Shown here piece after piece: positions 1 to 7,679 of a stretch of DNA of 17,490 nucleotides. Origin of the DNA: JBBSEZ01 sp038239195 (GTDB lineage: Bacteria; Planctomycetota; Planctomycetia; Gemmatales; Gemmataceae); assembly GCA_038239195.1 (NCBI GenBank), contig JBBSEZ010000193.1, positions 1 through 17,490 of the forward strand. The letters run 5' to 3'. How positions within the stretch are numbered: position 1 is the first letter of the stretch; every line of letters begins with the position of its first letter. The notes beneath the pieces are model-generated. The model had not been told where the DNA came from and searched no databases. It saw nothing but the letters and a program-made list of their open reading frames with translations. The position numbers were made by a program, and so were the translations under genes.

Positions 1-21
1 GGGGCGCTCGCCCGGCGTCTC

Positions 22-1020
22 TCACCTCACCTCCAACACCACGCGAAAGCCGACGGTGTTGTCGGCCTCGCTCGGCGTATCCATCCCGCGGTGGGCCGCC
101 CGGCAGCCCTTGCCCCAGCTATTCCACGACCCGCCGCGCACAATGCGCGAACTGCCCCCCGGCGGGCCCGTCGGATCGCAGCGCGGGGACTGCTCGAAAT
201 AGCTCGCGTCGTACCAGTCGGCGCACCACTCCCAGACGTTACCGTGCATGTCGTACAACCCCAGGACGTTGGGCGGGCCGGAGTAGACGGGGACTGGCCG
301 GCCCAGCGCCTCGCCCACGGGTGCCCCTCCGTAGGGGTGCTCGCCATCGAAGTTCGCCTCGCGGGACGAGAGCGCGTTGCCAAAAAGGAACGGCGCCCGC
401 GAGGAAGTCGCCCCGCGGCAGGCATGCTCCCACTCGGCCTCCGTGGGCAGGCGGTAGGTGCGCCCCAGGTCGCGCTCCGCGGGCAGGGCCGACAACTTCT
501 CGCAGAAGGCGACGGCGGCGCCCCAGCTCACGTTCTCCACGGGAAAGCTCGCAGTGTTCAGCCCTGCCACCGCGTCGCGATCCTCGCCGCCCGCCGCGAA
601 ACAGCTCGGGTTGTTCCCGAAGGCCTCGTACTGTTCCTGCGTGACCGGGACGACGCCGAGGTAGAACGCCCGAGTGAGCTCCACCTCGTGCAGCGGCGAT
701 TCGTCGGGATAGCGCTCCCGCTCGCGGGCCGGCGAGCCCATCTTGAACGTGCCCGGCGGCACCAGCGCGAACGTCATCCCGACCGAGTTGGTGCGCAGGG
801 GGACACACGGCCTCACGCCGGACAGCAACAGAGCGCGCACGCGCGCCTCGCGGCGGGCGCTCGATCTGCCTTGATCCCTTCGCAGCTGTAGATAATGGCG
901 AGCCAACTCAGCCCGTTCGGGCTGGCCCTGTTCCTCGAGCCAGTCGGCCAGGGCGAGGCGCGCCAGGTCGTCGGTCGGCGCGGCGTGGATCGCTTGCAGC
1001 AAGGCGTCTTCGGTGTCCAT
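22..1020 (-). CDS. TIGR02996 + SUMF1/FGE-like domain protein
   Basis: The protein has 332 residues if it starts at the ATG at 1018-1020. I prefer this to the ATG 21 bases upstream because a GAGAGGAAGG ribosome-binding site lies just ahead of it and because MDTEDALLQAI is the usual beginning of the planctomycete TIGR02996 module. That module covers about residues 1-45 (ALADWLEEQG). From about residue 80 to the end lies an SUMF1/FGE-sulfatase (C-type-lectin-like) fold, with landmarks MGSP, PVENVSW, YRLPTEAEWEHACRG, NVLGLYDMHGNVWEW and RGGSW. The paired catalytic cysteines of true formylglycine-generating enzymes are missing: RGGSW runs into NSWGKGCRAAHR with a single Cys that aligns with a non-catalytic position. 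It is therefore probably a non-enzymatic or divergent member rather than a sulfatase activator, and no sulfatase gene is nearby. No signal peptide is visible. It is transcribed divergently from the ligase gene. Confidence 0.9.
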   Translation of the reverse strand: MDTEDALLQAIHAAPTDDLARLALADWLEEQGQPERAELARHYLQLRRDQGRSSARREARVRALLLSGVRPCVPLRTNSVGMTFALVPPGTFKMGSPARERERYPDESPLHEVELTRAFYLGVVPVTQEQYEAFGNNPSCFAAGGEDRDAVAGLNTASFPVENVSWGAAVAFCEKLSALPAERDLGRTYRLPTEAEWEHACRGATSSRAPFLFGNALSSREANFDGEHPYGGAPVGEALGRPVPVYSGPPNVLGLYDMHGNVWEWCADWYDASYFEQSPRCDPTGPPGGSSRIVRGGSWNSWGKGCRAAHRGMDTPSEADNTVGFRVVLEVR

Positions 1021-1107
1021 CGTTGCCCTTCCTCTCGGCACGTTGCGCGCGCTCGGCGCAACCGGCCATCTTCTGCATTTTACGCAGGCGAGCCGCTGCT
1101 GGGGTCG

Positions 1108-1136
1108 TTGCTTTTGAGAGAGTCGCGACGTAGAAT
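1108..1136 (+). promoter_or_regulatory. Candidate sigma-70 promoter for the acyl-CoA ligase gene
   Basis: TTGCTT (1108-1113) and TAGAAT (1131-1136) are separated by 17 bases in the 287-base divergent intergenic region. The -10 matches the consensus at 5 of 6 positions and the -35 at only 3 of 6. It would give a leader of about 165 bases. On the opposite strand TAAAAT (1077-1082) could be a -10 for the SUMF1-like gene, but I see no acceptable -35 for it. Confidence 0.35.
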
Positions 1137-1307
1137 TCTAATGGCGAGAAGAGAAGAGAGGTCGCGAGGCCCTGTTCCATCCTGGCCCCGCGCAGAGCCG
1201 CCTATTGTCTCTTTCTCCACCGTCACCCGGTCGGCGGCCCTCCCTTCGTTCCACGGTTGGTCGAGCGCGGCACTCGCTGCACGGCGCTCGGAAGGGAGAT
1301 CCAGGTC

Positions 1308-3026
1308 ATGCACTCAACCCCCAACACCGTTCCGCTCGCTCCCTGGGCGCAGGAGTGGCTCGCGGAATACCCGTGCGACCTCCCCTCGACGATCCCCTAC
1401 CCGCGGGTCGCCCTCCACGTATTGTTGGAGCGCGCCGCGAGGCGCTTCCCGGAGCGCGCCGCCTGCACCCTCTACGGCCGGCCCACGACCTACGCCGTCC
1501 TCAACGACCAGGCGGCGCGACTCGCCCGCGCCCTCGTGGACATGGGCGCTGGCCCCGGGCAGCACGTGGGGCTCTTGCTTCCCAACATCCCCGATTACCT
1601 CGTGGCCCTCCAGGCCACCTGGCTCACCGGGGCGACCGTGCTCCAGCTCAGCCCGCTCATGGTCGCGGAAGAAGTCGGCCACTGGCTCGAGGCGACCGAC
1701 TGTCGCGTGGTTGTCACGCTCGACCTGCTGGCGCCCGCGGTCGCGGGCTCGATGCAGCACGGCCCCCTCCAGCACCTTATCATGACGTCGCTGGCCAAGC
1801 GCATGGCGATGTGGCGGGGGATGCTCTACCGCATCGAGCGGCTGCGGCGCAGCGGCTATTTCTTCGTCCCCGACGACAAATCGCGGCACCGCTTCGAGAC
1901 CCTGCTGCGCGGGGCCCCGATCGACGCGCCGGTGGCGGTCAATCCGGACGACAACGTCGCCGTGCTCGCCCCCACGGGGGGGACCACGGCCTCGCCCAAG
2001 GCGGTCATGCTGACCCACCGCAACCTGGTGGCCAACGCCATGCAGCTGCGCGACTGGATCGGCGAGGAAGACGGGACCGACGGCGTCCTCGCGGTGCTGC
2101 CGTTCTTCCACTCGTATGGGCTGTGCGTGTCGCTACTGACGGCCTGGACCAAGGGCGCCACGGTCCACCTGCACCCGCGCTTCGAGACGCGGGCGGTGCT
2201 CGAGTTGATCGAGGCGCAGAAGCCGACGATCGTCCCCGCCGTGCCCGCCATGATCTCGGCGCTCAACAACCAGATGCGGGGGAGCAAGCACGACCTCTCC
2301 TTCGTGCGGAGCGTGATCTCGGGCGCTTCGGCCCTGCCGGCCGACGTGCGGGCGGAGTTCGAGACGACGGGCATCGGCGAGCTGGTCGAGGGCTACGGCC
2401 TGACCGAGGCCAGCCCCGTCACGCACGTCAACCCCTCCGGCGCGGGCAACCGGCCGGGGACCATCGGCGTGACGCTGCCAGACACCGAGTCGAAGTTGAT
2501 CGACCCCGACAGCGGTTCGGAGGTGGCTGTCGGCGAGGTGGGCGAGCTGGTCGTGCGCGGCCCGCAGATCATGAAGGGCTATTTCAACAACCCGCTGGCG
2601 ACCGAGGCGGTGTTGCGCGACGGGTGGCTCTACACGGGCGACATGGCGCGGCGCGACAAGGACGGCTATTACACGATCGTCGATCGCAAGCGCGACATCA
2701 TCAAGACGTCGGGCTTCCTGGTGTTCCCGGCCGAGGTGGAGGAGGTTTTGTGCTCCCACCCCGACGTCGCCGAGGCGGCCGTCGTGGGCCTGCCGGACCA
2801 CGAGCGCGGCGAACTGGTCAAGGCGCTGGTGGTGCCGAAGGCGGGGCGCCCCATCGACATGGCCTCCCTGGAGGCGCACTGCAAATTGCACCTGGGCAAG
2901 CACAAGCGACCCCGGCACATCGAGGTCGTCAGCGAGTTGCCCAAGAACTTTTTGGGCAAGGTGCTCCGGCGGAAGTTGCGCGAGGTCGTGCCGGTCCTGC
3001 CGGTGTCGATGGCGCTGACGCCGTGA
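1308..3026 (+). CDS. Long-chain fatty-acid-CoA ligase (AMP-binding family)
   Basis: This 572-residue member of the ANL adenylating superfamily activates a carboxylic acid, probably a fatty acid, through an acyl-AMP to an acyl-CoA in the cytosol. All core motifs are present: the ATP-binding loop LAPTGGTTASPK (about 220-231), LPFFHSYG (264-271), GYGLTEASP (362-370), YTGD (442-445), IVDRKRDIIKTSG (457-469) and the C-terminal PKNFLGKVLRRKLR with candidate catalytic Lys551. The length fits FadD-like ligases. I chose the ATG at 1308 because GAAGGGAG lies about 10 bases upstream; a start 51 bases earlier is possible but adds an unconvincing leader. A FadI-type thiolase and a FadJ-type enzyme lie further along on the same strand, which supports a beta-oxidation role. 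Substrate chain length cannot be read from the sequence; other acyl or aryl acids are possible. Confidence 0.93.
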   Translation: MHSTPNTVPLAPWAQEWLAEYPCDLPSTIPYPRVALHVLLERAARRFPERAACTLYGRPTTYAVLNDQAARLARALVDMGAGPGQHVGLLLPNIPDYLVALQATWLTGATVLQLSPLMVAEEVGHWLEATDCRVVVTLDLLAPAVAGSMQHGPLQHLIMTSLAKRMAMWRGMLYRIERLRRSGYFFVPDDKSRHRFETLLRGAPIDAPVAVNPDDNVAVLAPTGGTTASPKAVMLTHRNLVANAMQLRDWIGEEDGTDGVLAVLPFFHSYGLCVSLLTAWTKGATVHLHPRFETRAVLELIEAQKPTIVPAVPAMISALNNQMRGSKHDLSFVRSVISGASALPADVRAEFETTGIGELVEGYGLTEASPVTHVNPSGAGNRPGTIGVTLPDTESKLIDPDSGSEVAVGEVGELVVRGPQIMKGYFNNPLATEAVLRDGWLYTGDMARRDKDGYYTIVDRKRDIIKTSGFLVFPAEVEEVLCSHPDVAEAAVVGLPDHERGELVKALVVPKAGRPIDMASLEAHCKLHLGKHKRPRHIEVVSELPKNFLGKVLRRKLREVVPVLPVSMALTP

Positions 3027-3055
3027 GTAGGCGAGTGTCATCGAGCGCTCCCAAA

Positions 3056-3098
3056 CAGCCCCGGACCGGGCGGCCCACGTGGGCCCGGTTCGGGGCTG
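3056..3098 (+). terminator. Long imperfect hairpin after the ligase gene, possible terminator
   Basis: Arms at 3056-3070 and 3084-3098 pair over 15 positions with one mismatch. Between them is a 3-base bulge (CGG) and an inner perfect palindrome CCCACGTGGG (3074-3083). It begins 29 bases after the ligase stop and is very GC-rich, so the RNA stem would be strong. No T-tract follows, so it is not a classical intrinsic terminator; it could be an mRNA-stabilising stem or a dispersed repeat. Confidence 0.45.
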
Positions 3099-3147
3099 GC
3101 GCTTGGGGGCTGTACTCGTGAATACGCGATTCCGTGCGACTGCCCTA

Positions 3148-3176
3148 TTGACGGAAGCCCCCCGGCAGGGCAAAAC
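3148..3176 (+). promoter_or_regulatory. Candidate promoter for the WD40 gene array
   Basis: TTGACG (3148-3153, 5 of 6 to the -35 consensus) and CAAAAC (3171-3176, 3 of 6 to the -10) are spaced by 17 bases, between the 3056-3098 hairpin and the first WD40 gene. The position fits independent transcription of the three-gene array, but the -10 is weak. Confidence 0.3.
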
Positions 3177-3224
3177 AGATGCGTCCCCTTCCTCGCTTCC
3201 CTCGACCGGAAAGGTGACCGCATC

Positions 3225-4700
3225 ATGGCTCGATACGACTGCGTGCTGCTGGGGCCGAGCCGGGAAGAACTGGACGAAGCGCTGCGGGAGGCGGTGGCGA
3301 CCGCCAACGGGACGCGCCGCCAGCGGCTCGTGGCCTGGCCCCTCCCCAACCACGCGGCGGCGCTGGCCGAGGCGACGAGCAACGAGCAAGGCTGGCGGCA
3401 GTGGAATGGTGGGGAGGGCCGCCTCCGCACCGGGGATGCTCGCTCCATTGTCGTGCTGGCATGGTGGAGCGACCAGATCGGCCGCAAGCACCACCGGGTC
3501 GTCGGCCGGCAGGGCAACTTCAACCGACCCATGCTCGACAACTTGCTCTGCCCGTTCGGCGAGCAGCGCCCGGCACTGTGGTTCGTCTACCCCGACTACG
3601 TGTTCCTCAAGCGCCAGGGCGACCGGCGCGTGGCGTGTGCCCTGTGCGCCTGTGGGGCGTTCGGCACGCCCGAGGAACTGGGCTGGATGGGCACGTGCTG
3701 CGACGCCTGCCACGACCGCGGGGAGGACGGCAAGGTGACGACGGCCGCCTGGCCCGACCCGAAGCGGGCCACCCTCCACGGACAAGAGGGGAGGCTGCTG
3801 TTCCTGGCCTACTCGCCCGACGGCGGGACGCTGGCCGCCGGGACCGGCTGGGAGCGCGTGGCGCTGTGGGACACCGCCAGCGGGCGCCAGCGCGCCGCGC
3901 TGGGCGGGGAGAGCGATCAGTGGCTTCTCGGCGCTGCCTGGTCGGCCGACGGCAAGGCGCTCGTCACGTGCAGCACCAGTGGTCGCGTGCGCCACTGGGA
4001 CGTGCAAACCGGACAGCAAACGGAGGAATTCAACGTCGCGGGCACCTCGGCCTGCTTCGCGCTGTCGCCCGACGGCGGGCGGATCGCGCGGGCCGACCGG
4101 CAGCGCGCCACGGTCTGCGGCTTCGGTGGACAGATCGTCCGCGAGCTGGAGGGGGAAGCCGGGACGCTCTCGTGCCTGGCGTTCTCGCCCGATGGGACGC
4201 ACCTGGCGGGCGGCAGTCAGGAAGGCACGGTCGCAGTCTGGGACCTGGCCACGGGCAAGATGCGCGGGCGCGTGGAGAGGCCCCACGTGCGCGTCGCCAG
4301 CCTGACGTTTTCGCCCGAGGGGAAGACGGTGGCGGCCGGCCTTGTCCCGGGGGCGGAGCAGGACGCCGCGACAGATAGCTTGCTGCTGCTCGACGTCGCC
4401 ACTCAGAAGGCGCGGACGTTGCCGGGCCATCCGCTGGGGACCCGCGCCGTGTCGTTCGCCCCCGACGGGCGGGCGCTGGCGACGGGCGGCGATGACGGGC
4501 TGCTGAAGATGTGGGACGCGGTTTCGGGGCGGGAGCGCCTGACGGTGGAGTGGCACCTCGACTGCGTGTGTTCGGTGTGCTTCTCGCCGGACGGGCTGGC
4601 GCTGGCGAGCGCCGGCTTCGACGGCACGGTGAAGCTGTGGCCGCGCGAGGTGCTGCGGCCGCTGTCGGTGCGCGAGCCGGAGCCGGTGCCGATGTTGTAG
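3225..4700 (+). CDS. WD40 protein with conserved N-terminal Cys/His domain (paralog 1 of 3)
   Basis: The protein has 491 residues. Residues 1-165 form a domain shared with the next two genes: GWRQW (56-60), AWWSDQIGRKHHR (79-91), LWFVYP (118-123), then a Cys-rich end with C138, C141, C143, C158, C159, C162 and H163 inside GWMGTCC..CHDR. The C-x-C-G and CC-x2-CH spacing suggests metal binding, probably zinc; this is inference. Residues about 175-475 hold seven WD40 repeats, seen as YSPDG, WSADG, LSPDG, FSPDG, FSPEG, FAPDG and FSPDG strand-turns, most ending in a WD-type dipeptide and the last in KLWP. This matches one complete propeller. There is no signal peptide or membrane segment. GGAAAGGTGA lies 7 bases before the ATG. 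WD40 propellers are usually protein-interaction scaffolds; I cannot assign a specific function. Confidence 0.92.
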   Translation: MARYDCVLLGPSREELDEALREAVATANGTRRQRLVAWPLPNHAAALAEATSNEQGWRQWNGGEGRLRTGDARSIVVLAWWSDQIGRKHHRVVGRQGNFNRPMLDNLLCPFGEQRPALWFVYPDYVFLKRQGDRRVACALCACGAFGTPEELGWMGTCCDACHDRGEDGKVTTAAWPDPKRATLHGQEGRLLFLAYSPDGGTLAAGTGWERVALWDTASGRQRAALGGESDQWLLGAAWSADGKALVTCSTSGRVRHWDVQTGQQTEEFNVAGTSACFALSPDGGRIARADRQRATVCGFGGQIVRELEGEAGTLSCLAFSPDGTHLAGGSQEGTVAVWDLATGKMRGRVERPHVRVASLTFSPEGKTVAAGLVPGAEQDAATDSLLLLDVATQKARTLPGHPLGTRAVSFAPDGRALATGGDDGLLKMWDAVSGRERLTVEWHLDCVCSVCFSPDGLALASAGFDGTVKLWPREVLRPLSVREPEPVPML

Positions 4701-4710
4701 GGGCGGGCGC

Positions 4711-6150
4711 ATGGCCGATCACGATCGCCTGTTGATCGATCCTGGCCGCGCCGACCTGGAGCGCGCGTTGAAGGAGGCCGCGAGAGCGGCCAACGCGCGT
4801 GCTCGCTCGCGCACGCTCCCCTGGCCGCTCGCGGAACTCGGCGAGGCCCTGGTCAAGGTGGAGAGGGAGAGCGAGGGCTGGCGGCAGTGGGTTTCCGATG
4901 GGGGGCGCGTCCGCAGCGGGGAGGCGTGCTCGGTCCTCTTGCTGGCCTGGTGGTCGGACCGGCTCGGCCGCAAACACCATCGCCTCGTCGCCCGCCGGGG
5001 CGCCTTCAGCCCCGGCGGGCGAAAGAACGTCCTCAGCGAAGGCGAGGAGCGGGCGGCGCTGTGGCTGGCGTACCCGGAAAACACGTATCTGCGCGAGCGC
5101 GGCAAGGGCCGGGAGTTATTCGTCGTCTGCCCGTGCGGGGCGGCGGGGGCGCCGGAGGAAGTGGGCTGGGTGGGGCCTTGCTGCGGGCCGTGTCACGACC
5201 GGCAGGAGGGCGGGGAGCCTTTGCCGCGCTGGGACCGGGAGCTCGTCCTGACCGGCCACGCCAAGGCCATCGATGGGGTGGCGTTTCGGCCCGACGGCAA
5301 GCAGTTAGTTTCCCGGGGCTATTTTGAAGAATCGATCTTGCTTTGGGGCCTCGGGGGTGAAGAGAGCGACGACTGGACGAGCCCGGGTTGGCCGCTGGCC
5401 TTCGCCTACTCCCCCGACGGGGGCCGGCTCGCGGTGGGAGGCAACTGGGGGACCGTCTACGTCCTCGCCCCCGCCCGGCGCGAAACGGTGTGCCAGCCCC
5501 CGGCGCCGGGCTGGCCGGTGCAGGCGCTGGCCTTCAGCCCTGACGGCACGGAGCTCGCCGTCTCGGTGGGGCGCTCGTCCTACGGGGGAGAAGGCAACAC
5601 TACCTTCTGGGACGCGCGAACCGGCGAGGCGCGCGGCACGCTGCCGCCCTACCCGGTGAGGGCGCGCTGCCTGGCCTACTCGCCGGACGGCCGACACCTG
5701 GCCGCGGCCCTGCGCGACAAGAGCATCGTACTCTACGACGCGCGTACCCGAGAGCCGAAACGAGAACTGTCAGCCGGTCGCCCGGGGCACTTCTGGCTGG
5801 TCTCCTCGCTGGGCTTTTCGCCCGACAGCCAGTCGCTCGCCGCCGTGGACCACCAGGGTGCGGTGCATCGGTGGGCGCTCGTCGGTGAGGAGGACCACCG
5901 CGTTCTCGGCCAGACGGGCAGCGAATCGACGGTCGCGTTCTCGCCCGACGGCACGGTGCTGGCCTCGGCCGGGTCGCAAGGCGTGCTGCGCTTCTTCTCT
6001 CACCCGGAGGGGCGGGAACTGGCCGCGTTTCGCTGGCACGGGGAGAGCATCACGGCGCTGGCGGTCTCGTCGGACGGCCAGTGGCTGGCGACGGGCGGGC
6101 CGGATCGGGTCATCAAACTGTGGCCGTGGTCGCTGATGCTCGGGAGGTGA
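4711..6150 (+). CDS. WD40 protein with conserved N-terminal Cys/His domain (paralog 2 of 3)
   Basis: The protein has 479 residues and begins 10 bases after the previous stop, consistent with one operon. Its N-terminal domain (about 1-163) repeats the paralog-1 landmarks: DRLLIDPGRADLERAL at the start, GWRQW (56-60), AWWSDRLGRKHHR (79-91), ALWLAYPE, and C140, C142, C157, C158, C161, H162 in CPCGAAG and GPCCGPCHDR. Seven WD40-type repeats follow, marked by FRPDG, YSPDG, FSPDG, YSPDG, FSPDS, FSPDG and VSSDG; several lack the terminal WD dipeptide, so individual blades are degenerate. The last blade opens with RWH and ends KLWPWSLMLGR. The ribosome-binding site is weak (a G-rich GGGGCGGG), so translational coupling to the upstream gene is plausible. 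No signal peptide is seen. The function is unknown. Confidence 0.92.
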   Translation: MADHDRLLIDPGRADLERALKEAARAANARARSRTLPWPLAELGEALVKVERESEGWRQWVSDGGRVRSGEACSVLLLAWWSDRLGRKHHRLVARRGAFSPGGRKNVLSEGEERAALWLAYPENTYLRERGKGRELFVVCPCGAAGAPEEVGWVGPCCGPCHDRQEGGEPLPRWDRELVLTGHAKAIDGVAFRPDGKQLVSRGYFEESILLWGLGGEESDDWTSPGWPLAFAYSPDGGRLAVGGNWGTVYVLAPARRETVCQPPAPGWPVQALAFSPDGTELAVSVGRSSYGGEGNTTFWDARTGEARGTLPPYPVRARCLAYSPDGRHLAAALRDKSIVLYDARTREPKRELSAGRPGHFWLVSSLGFSPDSQSLAAVDHQGAVHRWALVGEEDHRVLGQTGSESTVAFSPDGTVLASAGSQGVLRFFSHPEGRELAAFRWHGESITALAVSSDGQWLATGGPDRVIKLWPWSLMLGR

Positions 6151-6159
6151 GGGCCGGAC

Positions 6160-7572
6160 ATGGCCAATTCGGATCGCGTGCTGATCGACCCGGCCCCCGA
6201 GGCGCTGGAGCGCGCTCTCGCCGAGGCCGCCGAGGCCGCGAACGGGGCGGCGCGAGAGCGGCTCCTCGAATGGCCGCCCCTCAACCTCCGCGCGCGTCTT
6301 GGCGCCCCGGAGGGCTGGCAGCAGTGGAACGGCTGCACGGGGGCGGGCCACAGCGGGCAGGCCCGTTCCGTAGTCGCGGTGGCCTGGTGGGCCGACCGCG
6401 CCGGGCGCAGGCACCACCGCGTCGTCGGCCGGCGCGGGCAGTTCAATAACGCGGCGCGCGCGAACGTCCTCACCCCCGGCGAGAAGCGGCCCCCGCTGTG
6501 GATGGTCTACTCCGAACACCTGTACGCGGTGGGCAGCGGCCTGTTCGCCGTGTGTGCGTGTGGGGCGGCGGGGACCACGGAAGAGCTCGGATGGATGGGG
6601 CCGTGCTGCGGGCCGTGCCACGACCGGCGCGAGTCGGGTGACATGACGCCCAGGGAGCGACAGGGCCCCGCCACCACGATCTTTCCCGGCCGAAACGCGC
6701 CTGGAGCGCGCGTGGCGTTCAGCCCCGATGGCGTGTACCTCAGGACCTATGCGGGGCTGGAACAAGGACTGTTCCGCTGCTGGGACCTGGGAACAGGGGA
6801 GCTTCAGGAGTGGCAGGCCCCTTCCGACTACTTCTCCGATTACGACGTGACGTTCGCGCCAAGCGGGCCCATGGCCTTGACGATCTCCGTGGGCGAGTTT
6901 GTGCTCATCGACTTGGCCCGGGGGAGAATGCAGATTCTGGTAGACGCGCACGGGGAAGTCCAGGTCCCGAGCGCAGGCGCCATCAGCCCGGACGGGAGCG
7001 CCATCGCCTTCGTCTGCGGTAACCCGCCGGAGCTGGTCCTCTGGGACGTGGCGGCGCAGGCTCGCCGCGCTACCTTTCCGGGGGCCATGGCCCAGACGCG
7101 CCTCCTGGTCTTTTCCGCCGACGGAAAGATGTTGGCGACAAGCGCCCGCCAGCAGGTCCGGCAGTGGGACCTGGTCGCCGGGCGTGAACGGCCCGTCCTC
7201 CATCGCAGCGCCCAGGAGGCCCTGTCGCTGGCCTTCTCCCCCGATGGCGCCTGGCTGGCCGCAGGACTGAACGGCGGAAACGTGCAGACGTGGGACGCGA
7301 CCACGGGCGCGCACCTGCACCTCCTCCCCGCTCTCGCGTCGGGACGGCCCAGCGTCGCGTTCTCGCCGGACGGCGCCGTGCTGGCCACGATCGGGGTCGA
7401 TGGGACGCTGCGGCTGTGGGACGTGGCCTCGGGGCGACCGCGCGGGGCGTTCGGCTGGCACTGCGGGGGAGTGCTCGGGCTGGCGTTTTCACCTGCGGGC
7501 GGCTGGCTCGCCACCATCGCCGCCGACGATACGACGAAGCTGTGGCCCTGGCCGTTGATGCTCGGTCCGTAA
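6160..7572 (+). CDS. WD40 protein with conserved N-terminal Cys/His domain (paralog 3 of 3)
   Basis: The protein has 470 residues and starts 9 bases after the previous stop. A consensus-perfect GGAGGTGA (6143-6150) overlaps that stop codon, so translation is probably coupled or efficient. The N-terminal domain is slightly shorter: DRVLIDPAPEALERAL, GWQQW (52-56), AWWADRAGRRHHR (75-87), LWMVY, and C132, C134, C149, C150, C153, H154 in CACGAAG and GPCCGPCHDRRE. It lacks the extra Cys that paralog 1 has at C138. Seven repeats follow (FSPDG, FAPSG, ISPDG, FSADG, FSPDG, FSPDG, FSPAG); the last blade opens GWH and ends KLWPWPLMLGP. It is most like paralog 2 in the N-terminal and C-terminal signatures by eye. 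It is probably cytosolic. The function is unknown. Confidence 0.92.
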   Translation: MANSDRVLIDPAPEALERALAEAAEAANGAARERLLEWPPLNLRARLGAPEGWQQWNGCTGAGHSGQARSVVAVAWWADRAGRRHHRVVGRRGQFNNAARANVLTPGEKRPPLWMVYSEHLYAVGSGLFAVCACGAAGTTEELGWMGPCCGPCHDRRESGDMTPRERQGPATTIFPGRNAPGARVAFSPDGVYLRTYAGLEQGLFRCWDLGTGELQEWQAPSDYFSDYDVTFAPSGPMALTISVGEFVLIDLARGRMQILVDAHGEVQVPSAGAISPDGSAIAFVCGNPPELVLWDVAAQARRATFPGAMAQTRLLVFSADGKMLATSARQQVRQWDLVAGRERPVLHRSAQEALSLAFSPDGAWLAAGLNGGNVQTWDATTGAHLHLLPALASGRPSVAFSPDGAVLATIGVDGTLRLWDVASGRPRGAFGWHCGGVLGLAFSPAGGWLATIAADDTTKLWPWPLMLGP

Positions 7573-7583
7573 ACTGCTCGTGG

Positions 7584-7605
7584 CGACAAGCGTCCTCGCT
7601 TGTCG
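7584..7605. repeat. Short palindromic element, copy A
   Basis: A perfect 9-bp inverted repeat, CGACAAGCG and CGCTTGTCG, encloses the loop TCCT. It starts 11 bases after the stop of the third WD40 gene. It is one half of a larger inverted repeat with copy B: 7579-7605 pairs with 7641-7667 at 25 of 27 positions. It could act as a terminator stem for the WD40 array, though no T-tract follows. It looks like a REP-type dispersed unit. Confidence 0.6.
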
Positions 7606-7640
7606 GGCCTCGCCTGGACGTGACGGTTACTCGTTGGCGA

Positions 7641-7662
7641 CGACAAGCGAGGACGCCTGTCG
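7641..7662. repeat. Short palindromic element, copy B (inverted relative to copy A)
   Basis: The same 22-base unit as copy A appears in the opposite orientation: CGACAAGCG, loop AGGA, then CGCCTGTCG, with one arm mismatch. Its flank (to 7667) reaches the GGGAGG ribosome-binding site (7667-7672) of the thiolase gene, so a stem here could affect thiolase translation or the end of upstream transcripts. Confidence 0.6.
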
Positions 7663-7679
7663 CTACGGGAGGTACATCC

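Noticed and set aside
1205..3121. 638-residue plus-strand frame overlapping the ligase
   Set aside because: It is an alternative frame of the ligase gene with Arg/Gly/Pro-rich text and no motifs.
2133..4712. 859-residue open frame on the minus strand opposite the ligase and first WD40 gene
   Set aside because: Both plus-strand genes have complete family motifs; the antisense product is His/Arg/Pro-rich without recognisable features.
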